Positions 1 to 8,542 of a DNA stretch of 64,000 nt are shown in pieces (the first letter of the stretch is position 1; each line of letters begins with the position of its first letter). A program made the translations under genes and the position numbers. The stretch is from the NCBI RefSeq assembly GCF_003259835.1, contig NZ_QLMI01000005.1, forward strand, positions 124,001-188,000, given 5' to 3'. The notes below the pieces were generated by a model. The model worked only from the letters and a program-made list of their open reading frames with translations. It was not told where the DNA came from and did no database searches. This stretch comes from Flavobacterium aquaticum. GTDB lineage: Bacteria > Bacteroidota > Bacteroidia > Flavobacteriales > Flavobacteriaceae.

Positions 1-346
1 TAAACGGATAAGAAAAAAAGATGATAATTCCAGCGGTAATATTACTTAGAATCGACCATTGGGCAAACGAAGCCACACCAACCACCGCAAAAACCGAAGA
101 GATGAAAAGTAAAATTTGGTCTTTCTTAACTCCCCAAATGATTGTTATAGAAATCAAAGCTAAAATGCCAAGTAGTAAATTTATGTATTTGATAATCAGG
201 TTGGTGCGATGTTCTAAAACTTCATTTAGTCGAGCAAAACGTCTAACAACTTTAGCAATACTAATTCGTAGAATTACATATAATAGAATAACTACTAATG
301 TTGCAATTTCTTCGTGTAAATACGGATTATCAATTAGTTTCAGCAT
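1..346 (-). CDS. Mechanosensitive ion channel (MscS family), N-terminal part
   Basis: This is the first 115 residues of a protein that runs off the left edge of the window. Translation on the minus strand starts MLKLIDNPYL. It gives one membrane segment near residues 13-30, a second near 52-70, and a third that ends in SFAQWSILSNITAGIIIFF. That last stretch is the pore-lining helix region and beta-domain entry typical of small-conductance mechanosensitive (MscS) channels, which release solutes on osmotic downshock. The ATG overlaps the end of maf by 17 bp, so it is the last visible gene of a translationally coupled operon. The MscS assignment rests on this pore-helix stretch only, because the cytoplasmic cage domain lies outside the window. 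Confidence 0.8.
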   Translation of the reverse strand, partial: MLKLIDNPYLHEEIATLVVILLYVILRISIAKVVRRFARLNEVLEHRTNLIIKYINLLLGILALISITIIWGVKKDQILLFISSVFAVVGVASFAQWSILSNITAGIIIFFSYPF

Positions 347-923
347 AATTCATTAATTTTTGAAATAACATTTCGGTTGGTAAACCTACTACATTCGTAT
401 AAGAACCTTCAATTTTTGAAATTCCAATTAAACCTATCCAATCTTGAATTCCATAGCTTCCGGCTTTGTCAAAAGGTTGGTAATTATCTAGATAATATTT
501 GATTGCTTCATCAGATAAATTGGCAAAAGTAACCTTAGTTGTACAATGAAAAACATCAGTTTTATCAATCGATTTCAAGCAAACCGATGTGATTACTTCA
601 TGCGTTTGGTTGGCTAATTGCTGCAGCATTTTAAACGCATCTTCATAATCTTTTGGTTTGCCTAATGCTTTTTCATTCAGCCAAACAATAGTGTCACTCG
701 TAACTAAAACATCGTTTTCTTTCAATTCATTTTCGAAAGCACTTGCTTTTAATTCGGCTAAGAAATTCGTGATTTCTTCCGCTTGTAAATGTTCGGGATA
801 AATTTCTTCAATTTCTTTTAGGCGAATGGTATAATGCAAATCCATTTCCTTAAAAAACTGCTGTCTTCTCGGCGATCCTGAAGCTAAAATAATATTGATT
901 TTATTTAGTTTTTCTTTAAGCAT
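330..923 (-). CDS. maf: Maf family nucleotide pyrophosphatase
   Basis: A 197-residue protein of normal family length. Maf proteins hydrolyse dTTP/UTP or modified nucleoside triphosphates to monophosphates in the cytoplasm (house-cleaning role). The N-terminal signature ILASGSPRRQQFF, the acidic VTSDTIVW motif, GKPKDYEDAF and the AGSYGIQDW motif appear in the expected order. The start overlaps ubiA by 8 bp and the end overlaps the MscS gene by 17 bp, which implies one transcript. The family call is secure. Exact substrate preference (dTTP/UTP type versus m7GTP type) is not decided here. Confidence 0.95.
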   Translation of the reverse strand: MLKEKLNKINIILASGSPRRQQFFKEMDLHYTIRLKEIEEIYPEHLQAEEITNFLAELKASAFENELKENDVLVTSDTIVWLNEKALGKPKDYEDAFKMLQQLANQTHEVITSVCLKSIDKTDVFHCTTKVTFANLSDEAIKYYLDNYQPFDKAGSYGIQDWIGLIGISKIEGSYTNVVGLPTEMLFQKLMNYAETN

Positions 924-1839
924 TGGCTAATTTTAAATTGAAAACAATTACCGCAACTGATAAAATTCCGAAAAATAATATGATTTTCAAAACCAAACTC
1001 AAGTGATGGAATTCTTTTTTAGTTGTAGCATTTAGTAATTTCACTCCGAAATAAATTAGTGGTCCAACAATTAAAATCATCGCATAATACACTACGTAAT
1101 CCAATTCGAATAAATTAGAATTTACATAATAGGCCAAAATTCCAATTGAAATTACAGTTAAAACTCCAACAATTATTTTTGTTTTTTGAATTCCTATAGC
1201 TATAGGTAAAGTATTAATTCCTGATTGATAATCGCCATCCATATCTTCCATGTCCTTAACGATTTCTCGAATTAAATTAATGATAAAAGCAAAAATGGCA
1301 TAATGCATTAAAATATCGAAAGCTTCTTTCATTCGGAAACGATTATCCATATCAATTGCTGGTAAAATATCAAATAATCCAATGATAATAATGCTTGTAG
1401 AAAGCATCAATGCCACTACAACATTTCCAAGAACTGGAATTTGTTTAAAACTCGTAGCATACATATAAAGCAATGTAGCTACTAAGATAAACATCGAAGC
1501 AAATGTAGCTTTGTAAATAACATTTGATAAATAAAATCCAATTCCAACACCAACAATGGTTAACCCAATGTACCAATTATAAGCCATTGTTTCCGAAATA
1601 GAAACACCAACCACACGATTTTGAGGTTTTGCAATTTCGTCGGTATCTTGATCCATAATATTATTTATGACATAACCTCCTGCGGCAATACAAACCGTTG
1701 CAATGACTAACAAAATGTAATTAAAATCGGTTAAAGCTAAATCTACATACGATTGTGCTAAAAATAAATAACGAAATACCAATTGCATAAAGGCTAGCAT
1801 TAGTAAATTTTGGAATCGAATTAGTTTTAAGTATTTCAT
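916..1839 (-). CDS. UbiA-family prenyltransferase, geranylgeranylglycerol-phosphate geranylgeranyltransferase-like
   Basis: A 307-residue polytopic membrane protein with about eight or nine hydrophobic segments. Two aspartate-rich Mg-prenyl-diphosphate binding motifs are visible: NNIMDQDTDEI near residues 59-69 and KDMEDMDGDYQSG near 195-207. UbiA enzymes move an isoprenoid chain onto an acceptor within the membrane. Flavobacterial members at this locus are usually annotated as geranylgeranylglycerol-phosphate geranylgeranyltransferases. The actual acceptor is uncertain, and menaquinone or heme O synthases are the alternatives. It overlaps maf by 8 bp. A heptamer repeat array lies 13 nt upstream of the ATG. 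Confidence 0.85.
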   Translation of the reverse strand: MKYLKLIRFQNLLMLAFMQLVFRYLFLAQSYVDLALTDFNYILLVIATVCIAAGGYVINNIMDQDTDEIAKPQNRVVGVSISETMAYNWYIGLTIVGVGIGFYLSNVIYKATFASMFILVATLLYMYATSFKQIPVLGNVVVALMLSTSIIIIGLFDILPAIDMDNRFRMKEAFDILMHYAIFAFIINLIREIVKDMEDMDGDYQSGINTLPIAIGIQKTKIIVGVLTVISIGILAYYVNSNLFELDYVVYYAMILIVGPLIYFGVKLLNATTKKEFHHLSLVLKIILFFGILSVAVIVFNLKLANA

Positions 1840-1851
1840 GTTTGTTTTTTT

Positions 1852-1875
1852 GTTTCAAGTTTCAGGTTTCAAGTT
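1852..1875. repeat. Period-7 array, GTTTCAR family
   Basis: Three 7-bp units (GTTTCAA, GTTTCAG, GTTTCAA) plus GTT, lying 13 nt upstream of the ubiA start on the minus strand. Positions 1859-1875 are a perfect copy (reverse strand) of the 17-mer AACTTGAAACCTGAAAC found at four other loci in the window. Confidence 0.85.
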
Positions 1876-1904
1876 TTTTACACAGAGATTCACCGAGTTT
1901 TTTG

Positions 1905-1963
1905 TCCCGATGCTTCGGGATTTATTGTGTTGAAAGAGATACACTGAGTCCGAAGCGTCGGAC
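1905..1963. repeat. Pair of small GC-rich hairpins
   Basis: Two perfect 6-bp stems with 4-nt loops: TCCCGA/TCGGGA at 1905-1920 and GTCCGA/TCGGAC at 1948-1963. They stand out in AT-rich DNA between kdsC and ubiA. Neither is followed by a long T-run, so they do not look like terminators. Their function is unknown. Confidence 0.6.
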
Positions 1964-1982
1964 GTTTCACTTTTTTAAGAAA

Positions 1983-2017
1983 AACTTCCATCTTCCAGCA
2001 TCCAACTTCCATCACTT
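1983..2017. repeat. Period-7 array, NNCTTCC family
   Basis: Five consecutive heptamers (AACTTCC, ATCTTCC, AGCATCC, AACTTCC, ATCACTT) with an exact 7-bp period. The array runs into the kdsC stop codon. It shares its period, but not its sequence, with the other intergenic arrays of this window. Confidence 0.7.
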
Positions 2018-2543
2018 AATCAAATTTGGCATCAAAATGTTCCATCCATTTGCCTTGTACTTTCATCACTTGTTCGATGACATCACGAACGGCTCCTTTT
2101 CCGCCTTCTACGTGCGAAATGTATTTGGATATTCCTTTGATTTCTGGAACTGCGTTTTGTGGACACGTTGGTAAACCTACTAATTGCATTACGTGATAAT
2201 CTGGAATGTCATCACCCATATATAACACATTTTCAGGTTGGATATTGTAAATGTCTGTGAATTCTTTGAAGGTTTCTACTTTGTTTGGAACGCCTAAATG
2301 GATATCTGTAATTCCTAAATTTCTCAAACGAACACGAACACCTTCGTTGCTTCCGCCTGATATGATACAAACAGTGTAGCCATTTTCAACAGCGGCTTTC
2401 ATAGCATAACCATCTCTAATATTCATATTACGAAGCATTTCGCCTGTTGGGGTTACGTGAATAGTTCCGTCAGTTAACACTCCATCTACGTCGAAAATGA
2501 AAGTGGTGATTTCGTTCATGAGTTCTTTATAACTTTTTGACAT
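2016..2543 (-). CDS. kdsC: KdsC-like HAD phosphatase (3-deoxy-D-manno-octulosonate 8-phosphate phosphatase family)
   Basis: A 175-residue cap-less HAD phosphatase. The nucleophile motif FDVDGVLTDG (Asp18 and Asp20), the ISGGSN motif II and the late GDDIPD motif match the KdsC/YrbI group, which removes phosphate from KDO-8-phosphate during lipopolysaccharide core synthesis in the cytoplasm. The gene overlaps the preceding DUF2520 gene by 17 bp. The HAD class C0 assignment is firm. The KDO substrate is inferred from family similarity; related enzymes act on other sugar phosphates. Confidence 0.85.
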   Translation of the reverse strand: MSKSYKELMNEITTFIFDVDGVLTDGTIHVTPTGEMLRNMNIRDGYAMKAAVENGYTVCIISGGSNEGVRVRLRNLGITDIHLGVPNKVETFKEFTDIYNIQPENVLYMGDDIPDYHVMQLVGLPTCPQNAVPEIKGISKYISHVEGGKGAVRDVIEQVMKVQGKWMEHFDAKFD

Positions 2544-3285
2544 GTTGAATCGATTGTGTAAGTAATTGATATAGGTTTTTATATTCAGGATTTTCTAAGA
2601 AATCCAAGTGTTTTTCAATGGTTTTGGTATCGTTTCGTAAGGCTGGTCCCGTTTGTGCTTCTTTTGGAGAAAGTTCCATGATCTTGTGAGCCGTTTCCTG
2701 AATTAACGGATGTAATACTTCAAACGGAACGTTGTTTTCTTTGCAAATTTCATTTCCAATTTGGTACAAATGATTCACAAAATTACAAACAAAAACAGCA
2801 GCTACGTGTAAGCTTTTTCGTTGTTCGGAAGAAATATGAACAACTTTTTGTGAAATGCAATTGCCTAATTTTTCTAAAATTTGGTAATCTGATTCCTTTT
2901 CAGCTTCTAAACAAATGGGAATAGGAGCGAAGTCGATTTCTTTTCCTTTAGTAAACGTTTGTAATGGATAAAAAACGCCTTTTCTGTTCTTGTCATTCAA
3001 AACAGAAATATCTGAGGAACCCGAAGTATGCACTACCAAACGATTTTCAAATGGTAATTGCGCAGAAACTTCCGTAATAGCATTATCCGAAACTGAAATA
3101 ATATACAAATCTGCTTCTGTAATTTTTTGATAATCAGCTGTGATTTTAGTTGCAGGAAGTAAATACGATAAATGACTTGGGTTACGAGCAAACGCTTGTA
3201 CCAAATCCACTTCTTTAGCCTGCAACAACACCTGAATTAAGTGTTGTGCCACATTTCCTGAACCGATTAAAACGACTTTTATCAT
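2527..3285 (-). CDS. Rossmann-fold DUF2520 protein, putative NADP-dependent oxidoreductase
   Basis: A 252-residue protein beginning MIKVVLIGSGNVAQHLIQ, a glycine-rich Rossmann dinucleotide-binding loop (GSGNVAQH near residues 8-15). It continues with an alpha-helical C-terminal domain (KSLHVAAVFVCNFVNHLY) that matches the DUF2520 region related to ketopantoate reductase and F420-dependent reductases. The substrate is unknown. It is the promoter-proximal gene of a minus-strand operon that continues through kdsC, ubiA, maf and the MscS gene. A TATTTTTA element near 3294-3301 is a possible -7 box. Confidence 0.85.
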   Translation of the reverse strand: MIKVVLIGSGNVAQHLIQVLLQAKEVDLVQAFARNPSHLSYLLPATKITADYQKITEADLYIISVSDNAITEVSAQLPFENRLVVHTSGSSDISVLNDKNRKGVFYPLQTFTKGKEIDFAPIPICLEAEKESDYQILEKLGNCISQKVVHISSEQRKSLHVAAVFVCNFVNHLYQIGNEICKENNVPFEVLHPLIQETAHKIMELSPKEAQTGPALRNDTKTIEKHLDFLENPEYKNLYQLLTQSIQHVKKL

Positions 3286-3392
3286 GGGGTAAAAATAGTG
3301 AAATTTGAGGAATTTTCCTTCTTAAAATATTTTTAGATTATGCTTTGATATTTAGTGATTTATCTTACTTTTACTTCTTTAATTTCTTACAA

Positions 3393-5756
3393 ATGAAAAA
3401 ACTTTACTTTTTGTTATTTTTGATAATTGGTTTTTTAGCTAATGCACAGATTGTGAATATACCTGATGCTAATTTTAAAGCGAAGTTGTTGAGTGCGAGC
3501 CCGAGTAATCAGATTGCGTCAACAAGTTCATTAGTTTACAATTCGATGAATGGTACTTGGGGTGTTTATAGTTACAATGTTATTGATTCAAATAATGATG
3601 GTGAGATACAAGTGAGTGAGGCTCAGGCTATAAAATGGCTAGATGTTTCAAATTCAAATATTTCAAATATTTCAGGAATAGAAGCATTTATTAATTTGGA
3701 ACATTTATCTTGTTTAAGTAATCAATTAACTTCAATAAACATTCAAAATTTGACTAATTTAGTACAGTTTAATTGTTCTAACAATCAATTAACTTCATTA
3801 AATTTACAATCTTTAACTAATCTAAAATCTGTATGGTGTTCTGATAATCAAATTTCAAACTTAAATCTTCAAGGATTACTAAATCTACGATTATTAAACG
3901 CAAATAATAACCAATTAGCACAGATTAATATAGAAGATTTAGAAAGTTTGGAAATCCTTTTTATTCAAAATAATTTACTAACGAATTTTAGTGCTCATGA
4001 TTTAACCAATTTGAACTCTATAATATGTAGTTATAATCAAATTAATTCTATTTCTGTTCAAGGATTGTTAAATTTAGAATATTTTAGATGCAATTCAAAT
4101 CAATTAACATCATTAAATGTTGATGAATTAACAAAACTTAAAGAATTGGATTGTGATTCAAATTTTATTACAACTTTAAATATTGAAAACTTGTCAAAGT
4201 TAGAATATTTAAAATGTAGTTCAAATCAATTACTAAGTTTATTTTTAAAAAATGGAAATGAAAGTTCGTGTACTTTAGATTTTTTTAGTAACCCAAACTT
4301 AAATTTTATTTGTGCAGATGCTGAAGAAATTGATTATGTGCAACAACAATGTTTATATTCATTTATTCCTGATTGCAACGTAAACGATTACTGCTCTTTC
4401 ACACCAGGAGGAACATTCTATGAAATTTCAGGAAATACCAAATTAGATTCAAACAACAATGGTTGCGATGCTTCGGATATCAATTATTCCAATTTAAATT
4501 TTTCAATTACTGATGGAACTAATGCTGGTTCTTTAATTGTAAACCAAACAGGAAATTATAATATACCAGTTTCCGCAGGAAATCATACTATAACTCCAAA
4601 CCTTGAAAACCCTAGCTATTTTAATATTTTCCCAACTAGTTTTACTGTTGATTTTCCAACACAAACAAGTCCGTTTACGCAAGATTTTTGTGTAACAGCA
4701 AATGGAGTTCATCATGACGTTGAAGTAGTGTTGATTCCAACAGTTCCAGCTCGTCCAGGTTTTGATGCTAATTATAAACTGATTTATCGTAACAAAGGAA
4801 ATCAAGTTGAGAATGGTAGTATATCTTTAACATTTGATGATGCTAAATTAGATTTTGTTTCTTCTAATCCGGTTTTTAATAGTACAGCTGTAAATAATTT
4901 AACCTGGAATTATACTAATTTACAACCTTTTGAAACCAGAGAAATTGCATTAGTATTAAACGTAAATTCTCCAATGGAAATACCGGCAGTTAACAATGGA
5001 GATCAAATAAATTTTTTAGCTGAAATTACTCCTTTTACCAATGATGAAATACAATACGATAATATTTTTGCTATAAAGCAAATTGTAGTTGGTTCATACG
5101 ATCCAAACGATAAAACGTGTTTAGAAGGTACAACTATTACACCTAGCGAAGTGGGTAACTACGTTCATTATGTAATTCGTTTTGAAAACACAGGAACTTT
5201 CCCTGCAGAAAATATTGTGGTGAAAGATATGATTGATTTGGCTAAGTTTGATATTACAACGTTAGTTCCATTAAAAAGTAGTCACGATTTTTATACGAGA
5301 ATTAATGGAAACAAAGTGGAATTCATTTTTGAAAACATCAATTTAGATTTTAATGATGCCACTAATGATGGTTATGTGGTGTTTAAAATTAAAACGAAAC
5401 CTACGTTAGTTGTTGGAAATACTTTCACTAATAATGCTAACATTTACTTTGATTACAATTTCCCGATAACAACGAATACGTACACAACAACTGTTGCTGC
5501 TTTAAGCACGCAAGATTTTGATTTTGGAACTTATTTTACTTTATATCCAAATCCAGCAAAAGATGTTTTGAATATTCAAGCTAAACAAGGTTTAAAAATC
5601 AATTCTATTGAAATTTATAATCAATTAGGGCAAATTGTTATGGCAAGTACAAATACTTTAAATACAATAGACGTTTCTAACCTAGCTTCAGGAACGTATT
5701 TCGTAAAAATAAATACCCAAAAGGGTAGTGCTAATGTGAAATTTGTGAAGGAATAG
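3393..5756 (+). CDS. Secreted leucine-rich-repeat protein with T9SS sorting domain
   Basis: 787 residues from the ATG at 3393. That start was chosen over an in-frame ATG at 3345 because it begins a clean signal peptide, MKKLYFLLFLIIGFLANAQ. An EF-hand-like loop (DSNNDGEIQVSEAQ) is followed by about nine leucine-rich repeats with a 21-residue period (pattern LxxLxxLxCSxNQLTSLNL, residues about 78-275). Next come a cysteine-rich link, a beta-sandwich region containing SYDPNDKTC (as in conserved-repeat/DUF11-like domains), and a C-terminal T9SS type A domain (LYPNPAKDVLNI to VKFVKE). It is expected to cross the outer membrane by T9SS and be displayed or released. Ligand and role are unknown; adhesion or protein binding is an inference. 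Confidence 0.9.
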   Translation: MKKLYFLLFLIIGFLANAQIVNIPDANFKAKLLSASPSNQIASTSSLVYNSMNGTWGVYSYNVIDSNNDGEIQVSEAQAIKWLDVSNSNISNISGIEAFINLEHLSCLSNQLTSINIQNLTNLVQFNCSNNQLTSLNLQSLTNLKSVWCSDNQISNLNLQGLLNLRLLNANNNQLAQINIEDLESLEILFIQNNLLTNFSAHDLTNLNSIICSYNQINSISVQGLLNLEYFRCNSNQLTSLNVDELTKLKELDCDSNFITTLNIENLSKLEYLKCSSNQLLSLFLKNGNESSCTLDFFSNPNLNFICADAEEIDYVQQQCLYSFIPDCNVNDYCSFTPGGTFYEISGNTKLDSNNNGCDASDINYSNLNFSITDGTNAGSLIVNQTGNYNIPVSAGNHTITPNLENPSYFNIFPTSFTVDFPTQTSPFTQDFCVTANGVHHDVEVVLIPTVPARPGFDANYKLIYRNKGNQVENGSISLTFDDAKLDFVSSNPVFNSTAVNNLTWNYTNLQPFETREIALVLNVNSPMEIPAVNNGDQINFLAEITPFTNDEIQYDNIFAIKQIVVGSYDPNDKTCLEGTTITPSEVGNYVHYVIRFENTGTFPAENIVVKDMIDLAKFDITTLVPLKSSHDFYTRINGNKVEFIFENINLDFNDATNDGYVVFKIKTKPTLVVGNTFTNNANIYFDYNFPITTNTYTTTVAALSTQDFDFGTYFTLYPNPAKDVLNIQAKQGLKINSIEIYNQLGQIVMASTNTLNTIDVSNLASGTYFVKINTQKGSANVKFVKE

Positions 5757-5780
5757 TTTTTAGATAATAATATAAAAACA

Positions 5781-5814
5781 AAAACTCCCGATTCAAATGA
5801 ATCGGGAGTTTTTT
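5781..5814. terminator. Bidirectional rho-independent terminator
   Basis: A perfect 15-bp stem (AAAACTCCCGATTCA with its complement) and a 2-nt loop at 5781-5812, with A and T runs on either side. It lies between the converging LRR gene and pheT and can serve both. Confidence 0.9.
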
Positions 5815-5816
5815 AT

Positions 5817-5848
5817 ACTGTAAACTGTGACTGTAAACTGAATACTAA
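5817..5848. repeat. Period-7 array, ACTGNNN family
   Basis: Units ACTGTAA, ACTGTG, ACTGTAA and ACTGAAT, then ACTAA (spacing 7, 6, 7, 7). The array abuts the pheT stop codon. It shares the string ACTGAATACTAA with the array before holA at 30006-30040. Confidence 0.65.
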
Positions 5849-8274
5849 CGCAAGCTTGCTCCTAACTGACTTTCAAAATTACCTTGTAACTTACTCATAA
5901 TTTTATCAATTTGAGTGTCGGTTAAGGTTTTTGAATCGTCTTGTAAAATGAAACTTACAGCGTATGATTTTTTACCTTCAGGTAAGTTGTTTCCTGTGTA
6001 AACATCGAATAAATTTACGTCTTTTAACAAGCCTTTTTCAGTTTGTTTGGCGATGTTATAGATTTGTTCGAATGGGACGTTTTCGTCTAATAATAACGCT
6101 AAATCTCTACGAACTTCAGGATATTTTGGAATATCGGTAAATTTAATTTTCGTAGAAACGTATTTTTGAATTTTATCCCAAGCAAAATCAGCGAATAACA
6201 CTTCTTGTTTGATATCGAAATGTTTTAAAACTGATTTTTTAACTGTTCCAAATTCTACAATTACTTCTTTTCCAACTGCTAAAGCTAAACCTTCTGCGAA
6301 AATATCATTTTCAAATGGTAATGAAGTCACTTTTTTATCTAATCCTAAACGACTTAAAATCGTGTTGATATACCCTTTAAACAAGAAGAAATCAGATTTC
6401 GTTTGTGCGTTTGTCCAACTTTCGTTTTGTCTATTTCCAGTTACTAATAACGTTAAGTGTTTGTTTTCATCGTGACCATTAGCCGTTTTGTGATAACTTT
6501 TTCCAAATTCGAAGAATTTTAAATCGCTTCTTTTTCTGTTGATGTTGAAAGAAACCGCTTCTAATCCAGAAAACAATAACGATTGACGCATCGCTGATAA
6601 ATCGCTACTCAACGGATTTAACATCATTACATTGAATTCTTCTTTCAAGTTTTCCGAAAGTTTCACGTAATCTGGCGTAGTTAGTGAATTCGCCATCATT
6701 TCGTTGAAACCTAACGAACACAATTGGTTGGCAATGATATTTTGTACTTTATATTCTTCCGTTCTTGATGAATAAGCTGTTGTTGCATTTACTTTTGAAG
6801 GGATTTTGATATTGTTATATCCGTAAACACGTAAAATTTCTTCAATAACATCTATTTCGCGAGTAACATCTACACGGTAAGAAGGAATGGTTAATCCTAA
6901 ACCTGCTTCGGTGATACTGTTAACTTTGATATCTAATGAAGCTAAAATTTTCTTAATCGTTTCTGGTTTAATTTCTTCACCAATGATTTTATTCACTTTG
7001 TTAAAATGAATAAATACACTGAAATCCTCAATCTTTTTAGGATAAATATCTACGATGTCCGAAGTAATTTCTCCACCCGCTACTTCTTGAATCAATAAAG
7101 CAGCACGTTTTAAAGCGTATTCTGTAATACTTGGATCGATTCCTCTTTCAAAACGGAAAGAAGCATCAGTACTTAACGTATGTCTTTTCGCAGTTTTTCT
7201 AACTGAAACGGGATTGAAATAAGCACTTTCTAAGAAAATAGCCTGAGTTTTTTCAGATACTCCTGAAGTTTTTCCTCCGAAAACACCTGCAATACACATT
7301 GGACCACTTTCGTCACAAATCATTAAATCTTCTTCGTGAAGTGTACGTTCGATATCATCTAAAGTAACAAATTTAGTTCCAGCCGGAACCGTTTTTACTA
7401 CTACTTTATTTCCTTTAATTTGAGCCGCATCAAAAGCGTGTAACGGTTGACCTAATTCATGTAAAACGTAATTCGTAACGTCAACAATATTATTTTTTGG
7501 AGTTAAACCAATTGCTTTCAAACGGTTTTGTAACCAATTTGGAGATGGTTTCACTGTAACTCCAGAAATCGTAACCCCACAATATCTTGATGCTAATTTG
7601 TCGTTTTCAACTTTTACATCGATTTTTAACGTACGTTTTTCTACTTTAAATTTACTTACCGATGGCGTAATTAATTCAGAAGTAGTTCCTTTTTGAAGGA
7701 TACCAGCACGTAAATCGCGAGCCACACCCATATGTGACATAGCATCAGCACGGTTTGGCGTTAATCCAATTTCGAAAACTTCATCGGTTTCTATTTCGAA
7801 TACTTTTGAAGCTGGAGTTCCAGGTTTTAAATCTTCGTTCAAAATCATAATTCCGTCATGACTTTCGCCAAGACCTAATTCGTCTTCAGCGCAAATCATT
7901 CCGTGACTTTCTTGTCCGCGGATTTTTCCTTTTTTAATTTCGAATGCGTTTCCTTCTTTATCAAATAACTTGGTACCAATAGTCGCCACAGGAACTTTTT
8001 GTCCAGCCGCCACGTTTGGAGCACCACATACAATTTGAACAGGCGCGTTTCCATCACCTAAATCAACTGTTGTGATTTTTAGTTTATCAGCATCAGGATG
8101 TTTTTCACATGTAAGTACATGACCAATCACAACGCCTTGTAAACCTCCTTTTAAACTTTCGTATTTGTCAACGCCTTCTACTTCTAAACCTAAGTCGGTA
8201 AGAATGTCGGCAATTTCTTCAGATTTTAAATCGGTTTTAATGAATTGTTTTAACCAATTGTAAGATATACGCAT
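5845..8274 (-). CDS. pheT: Phenylalanine--tRNA ligase beta subunit
   Basis: 809 residues from the ATG at 8274 (MRISYNWLKQFI). An in-frame ATG 24 nt further upstream lies between this start and the promoter, but the family always begins at MxISxxWL. The N-terminal EMAP/tRNA-binding domain (GHVLTCEKHPDADKL), the B3/4 editing domain, the B5 domain, the catalytic-like core and the C-terminal ferredoxin-fold anticodon-binding domain (YPEVRRDLALLLDENVPF) appear in order. With PheS it charges tRNA-Phe. A TATCTTTG -7 box at 8296-8303 places transcription just upstream, so the gene is probably monocistronic. Confidence 0.97.
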   Translation of the reverse strand: MRISYNWLKQFIKTDLKSEEIADILTDLGLEVEGVDKYESLKGGLQGVVIGHVLTCEKHPDADKLKITTVDLGDGNAPVQIVCGAPNVAAGQKVPVATIGTKLFDKEGNAFEIKKGKIRGQESHGMICAEDELGLGESHDGIMILNEDLKPGTPASKVFEIETDEVFEIGLTPNRADAMSHMGVARDLRAGILQKGTTSELITPSVSKFKVEKRTLKIDVKVENDKLASRYCGVTISGVTVKPSPNWLQNRLKAIGLTPKNNIVDVTNYVLHELGQPLHAFDAAQIKGNKVVVKTVPAGTKFVTLDDIERTLHEEDLMICDESGPMCIAGVFGGKTSGVSEKTQAIFLESAYFNPVSVRKTAKRHTLSTDASFRFERGIDPSITEYALKRAALLIQEVAGGEITSDIVDIYPKKIEDFSVFIHFNKVNKIIGEEIKPETIKKILASLDIKVNSITEAGLGLTIPSYRVDVTREIDVIEEILRVYGYNNIKIPSKVNATTAYSSRTEEYKVQNIIANQLCSLGFNEMMANSLTTPDYVKLSENLKEEFNVMMLNPLSSDLSAMRQSLLFSGLEAVSFNINRKRSDLKFFEFGKSYHKTANGHDENKHLTLLVTGNRQNESWTNAQTKSDFFLFKGYINTILSRLGLDKKVTSLPFENDIFAEGLALAVGKEVIVEFGTVKKSVLKHFDIKQEVLFADFAWDKIQKYVSTKIKFTDIPKYPEVRRDLALLLDENVPFEQIYNIAKQTEKGLLKDVNLFDVYTGNNLPEGKKSYAVSFILQDDSKTLTDTQIDKIMSKLQGNFESQLGASLR

Positions 8275-8295
8275 TTTGTATCGAATTTTAAACGG

Positions 8296-8303
8296 CAAAG
8301 ATA
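8296..8303 (-). promoter_or_regulatory. pheT -7 promoter element
   Basis: A perfect Bacteroidota -7 box TATCTTTG on the minus strand, 22 nt before the pheT ATG. No clear TTG is seen at the -33 position; that place is occupied by the edge of a TTAGAAW heptamer array. Confidence 0.7.
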
Positions 8304-8313
8304 CTTTATAAAA

Positions 8314-8348
8314 TTAGAATTTAGAAATTAGAATTTAGAAATTTTGAA
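8314..8348. repeat. Period-7 array, TTAGAAW family
   Basis: Four exact units (TTAGAAT, TTAGAAA, TTAGAAT, TTAGAAA) and a degenerate fifth, TTTTGAA. The array overlaps the -33 region of the pheT promoter. A related array lies at 18058-18085. Confidence 0.85.
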
Positions 8349-8460
8349 CAGCCTTTTGGTGATAAGTTTAGAAAGGAAATATTATTAATTCGATAAATAA
8401 TTGAGTAAAAAATTAATAGAAATGTAATTTTTAGATGTTAAAATTGAGACAATATCAGTT

Positions 8461-8518
8461 TTGTGCTATTAAATGAAATAATTGTGCTATTCTATGATAA
8501 GAATTGAATCTAATTTTG
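8461..8518 (+). promoter_or_regulatory. Tandem operator and promoter before aldehyde dehydrogenase
   Basis: The decamer TTGTGCTATT occurs at 8461-8470 and again at 8482-8491, a spacing of exactly 21 bp (two helical turns). A perfect -7 box TAATTTTG follows at 8511-8518, with no well-placed -33 TTG. Direct half-sites two turns apart upstream of a weak promoter are typical of AraC-family activators, and such a regulator is encoded nearby at 10638-11561. The repeats are seen; the link to that regulator is inferred. Confidence 0.6.
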
Positions 8519-8542
8519 AGAAACAAACCAAAAATCAAAATT

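Noticed and set aside
21..356. 111-codon plus-strand frame at the left edge
   Set aside because: It is the complement of the MscS-type gene, whose translation carries a recognisable pore region.
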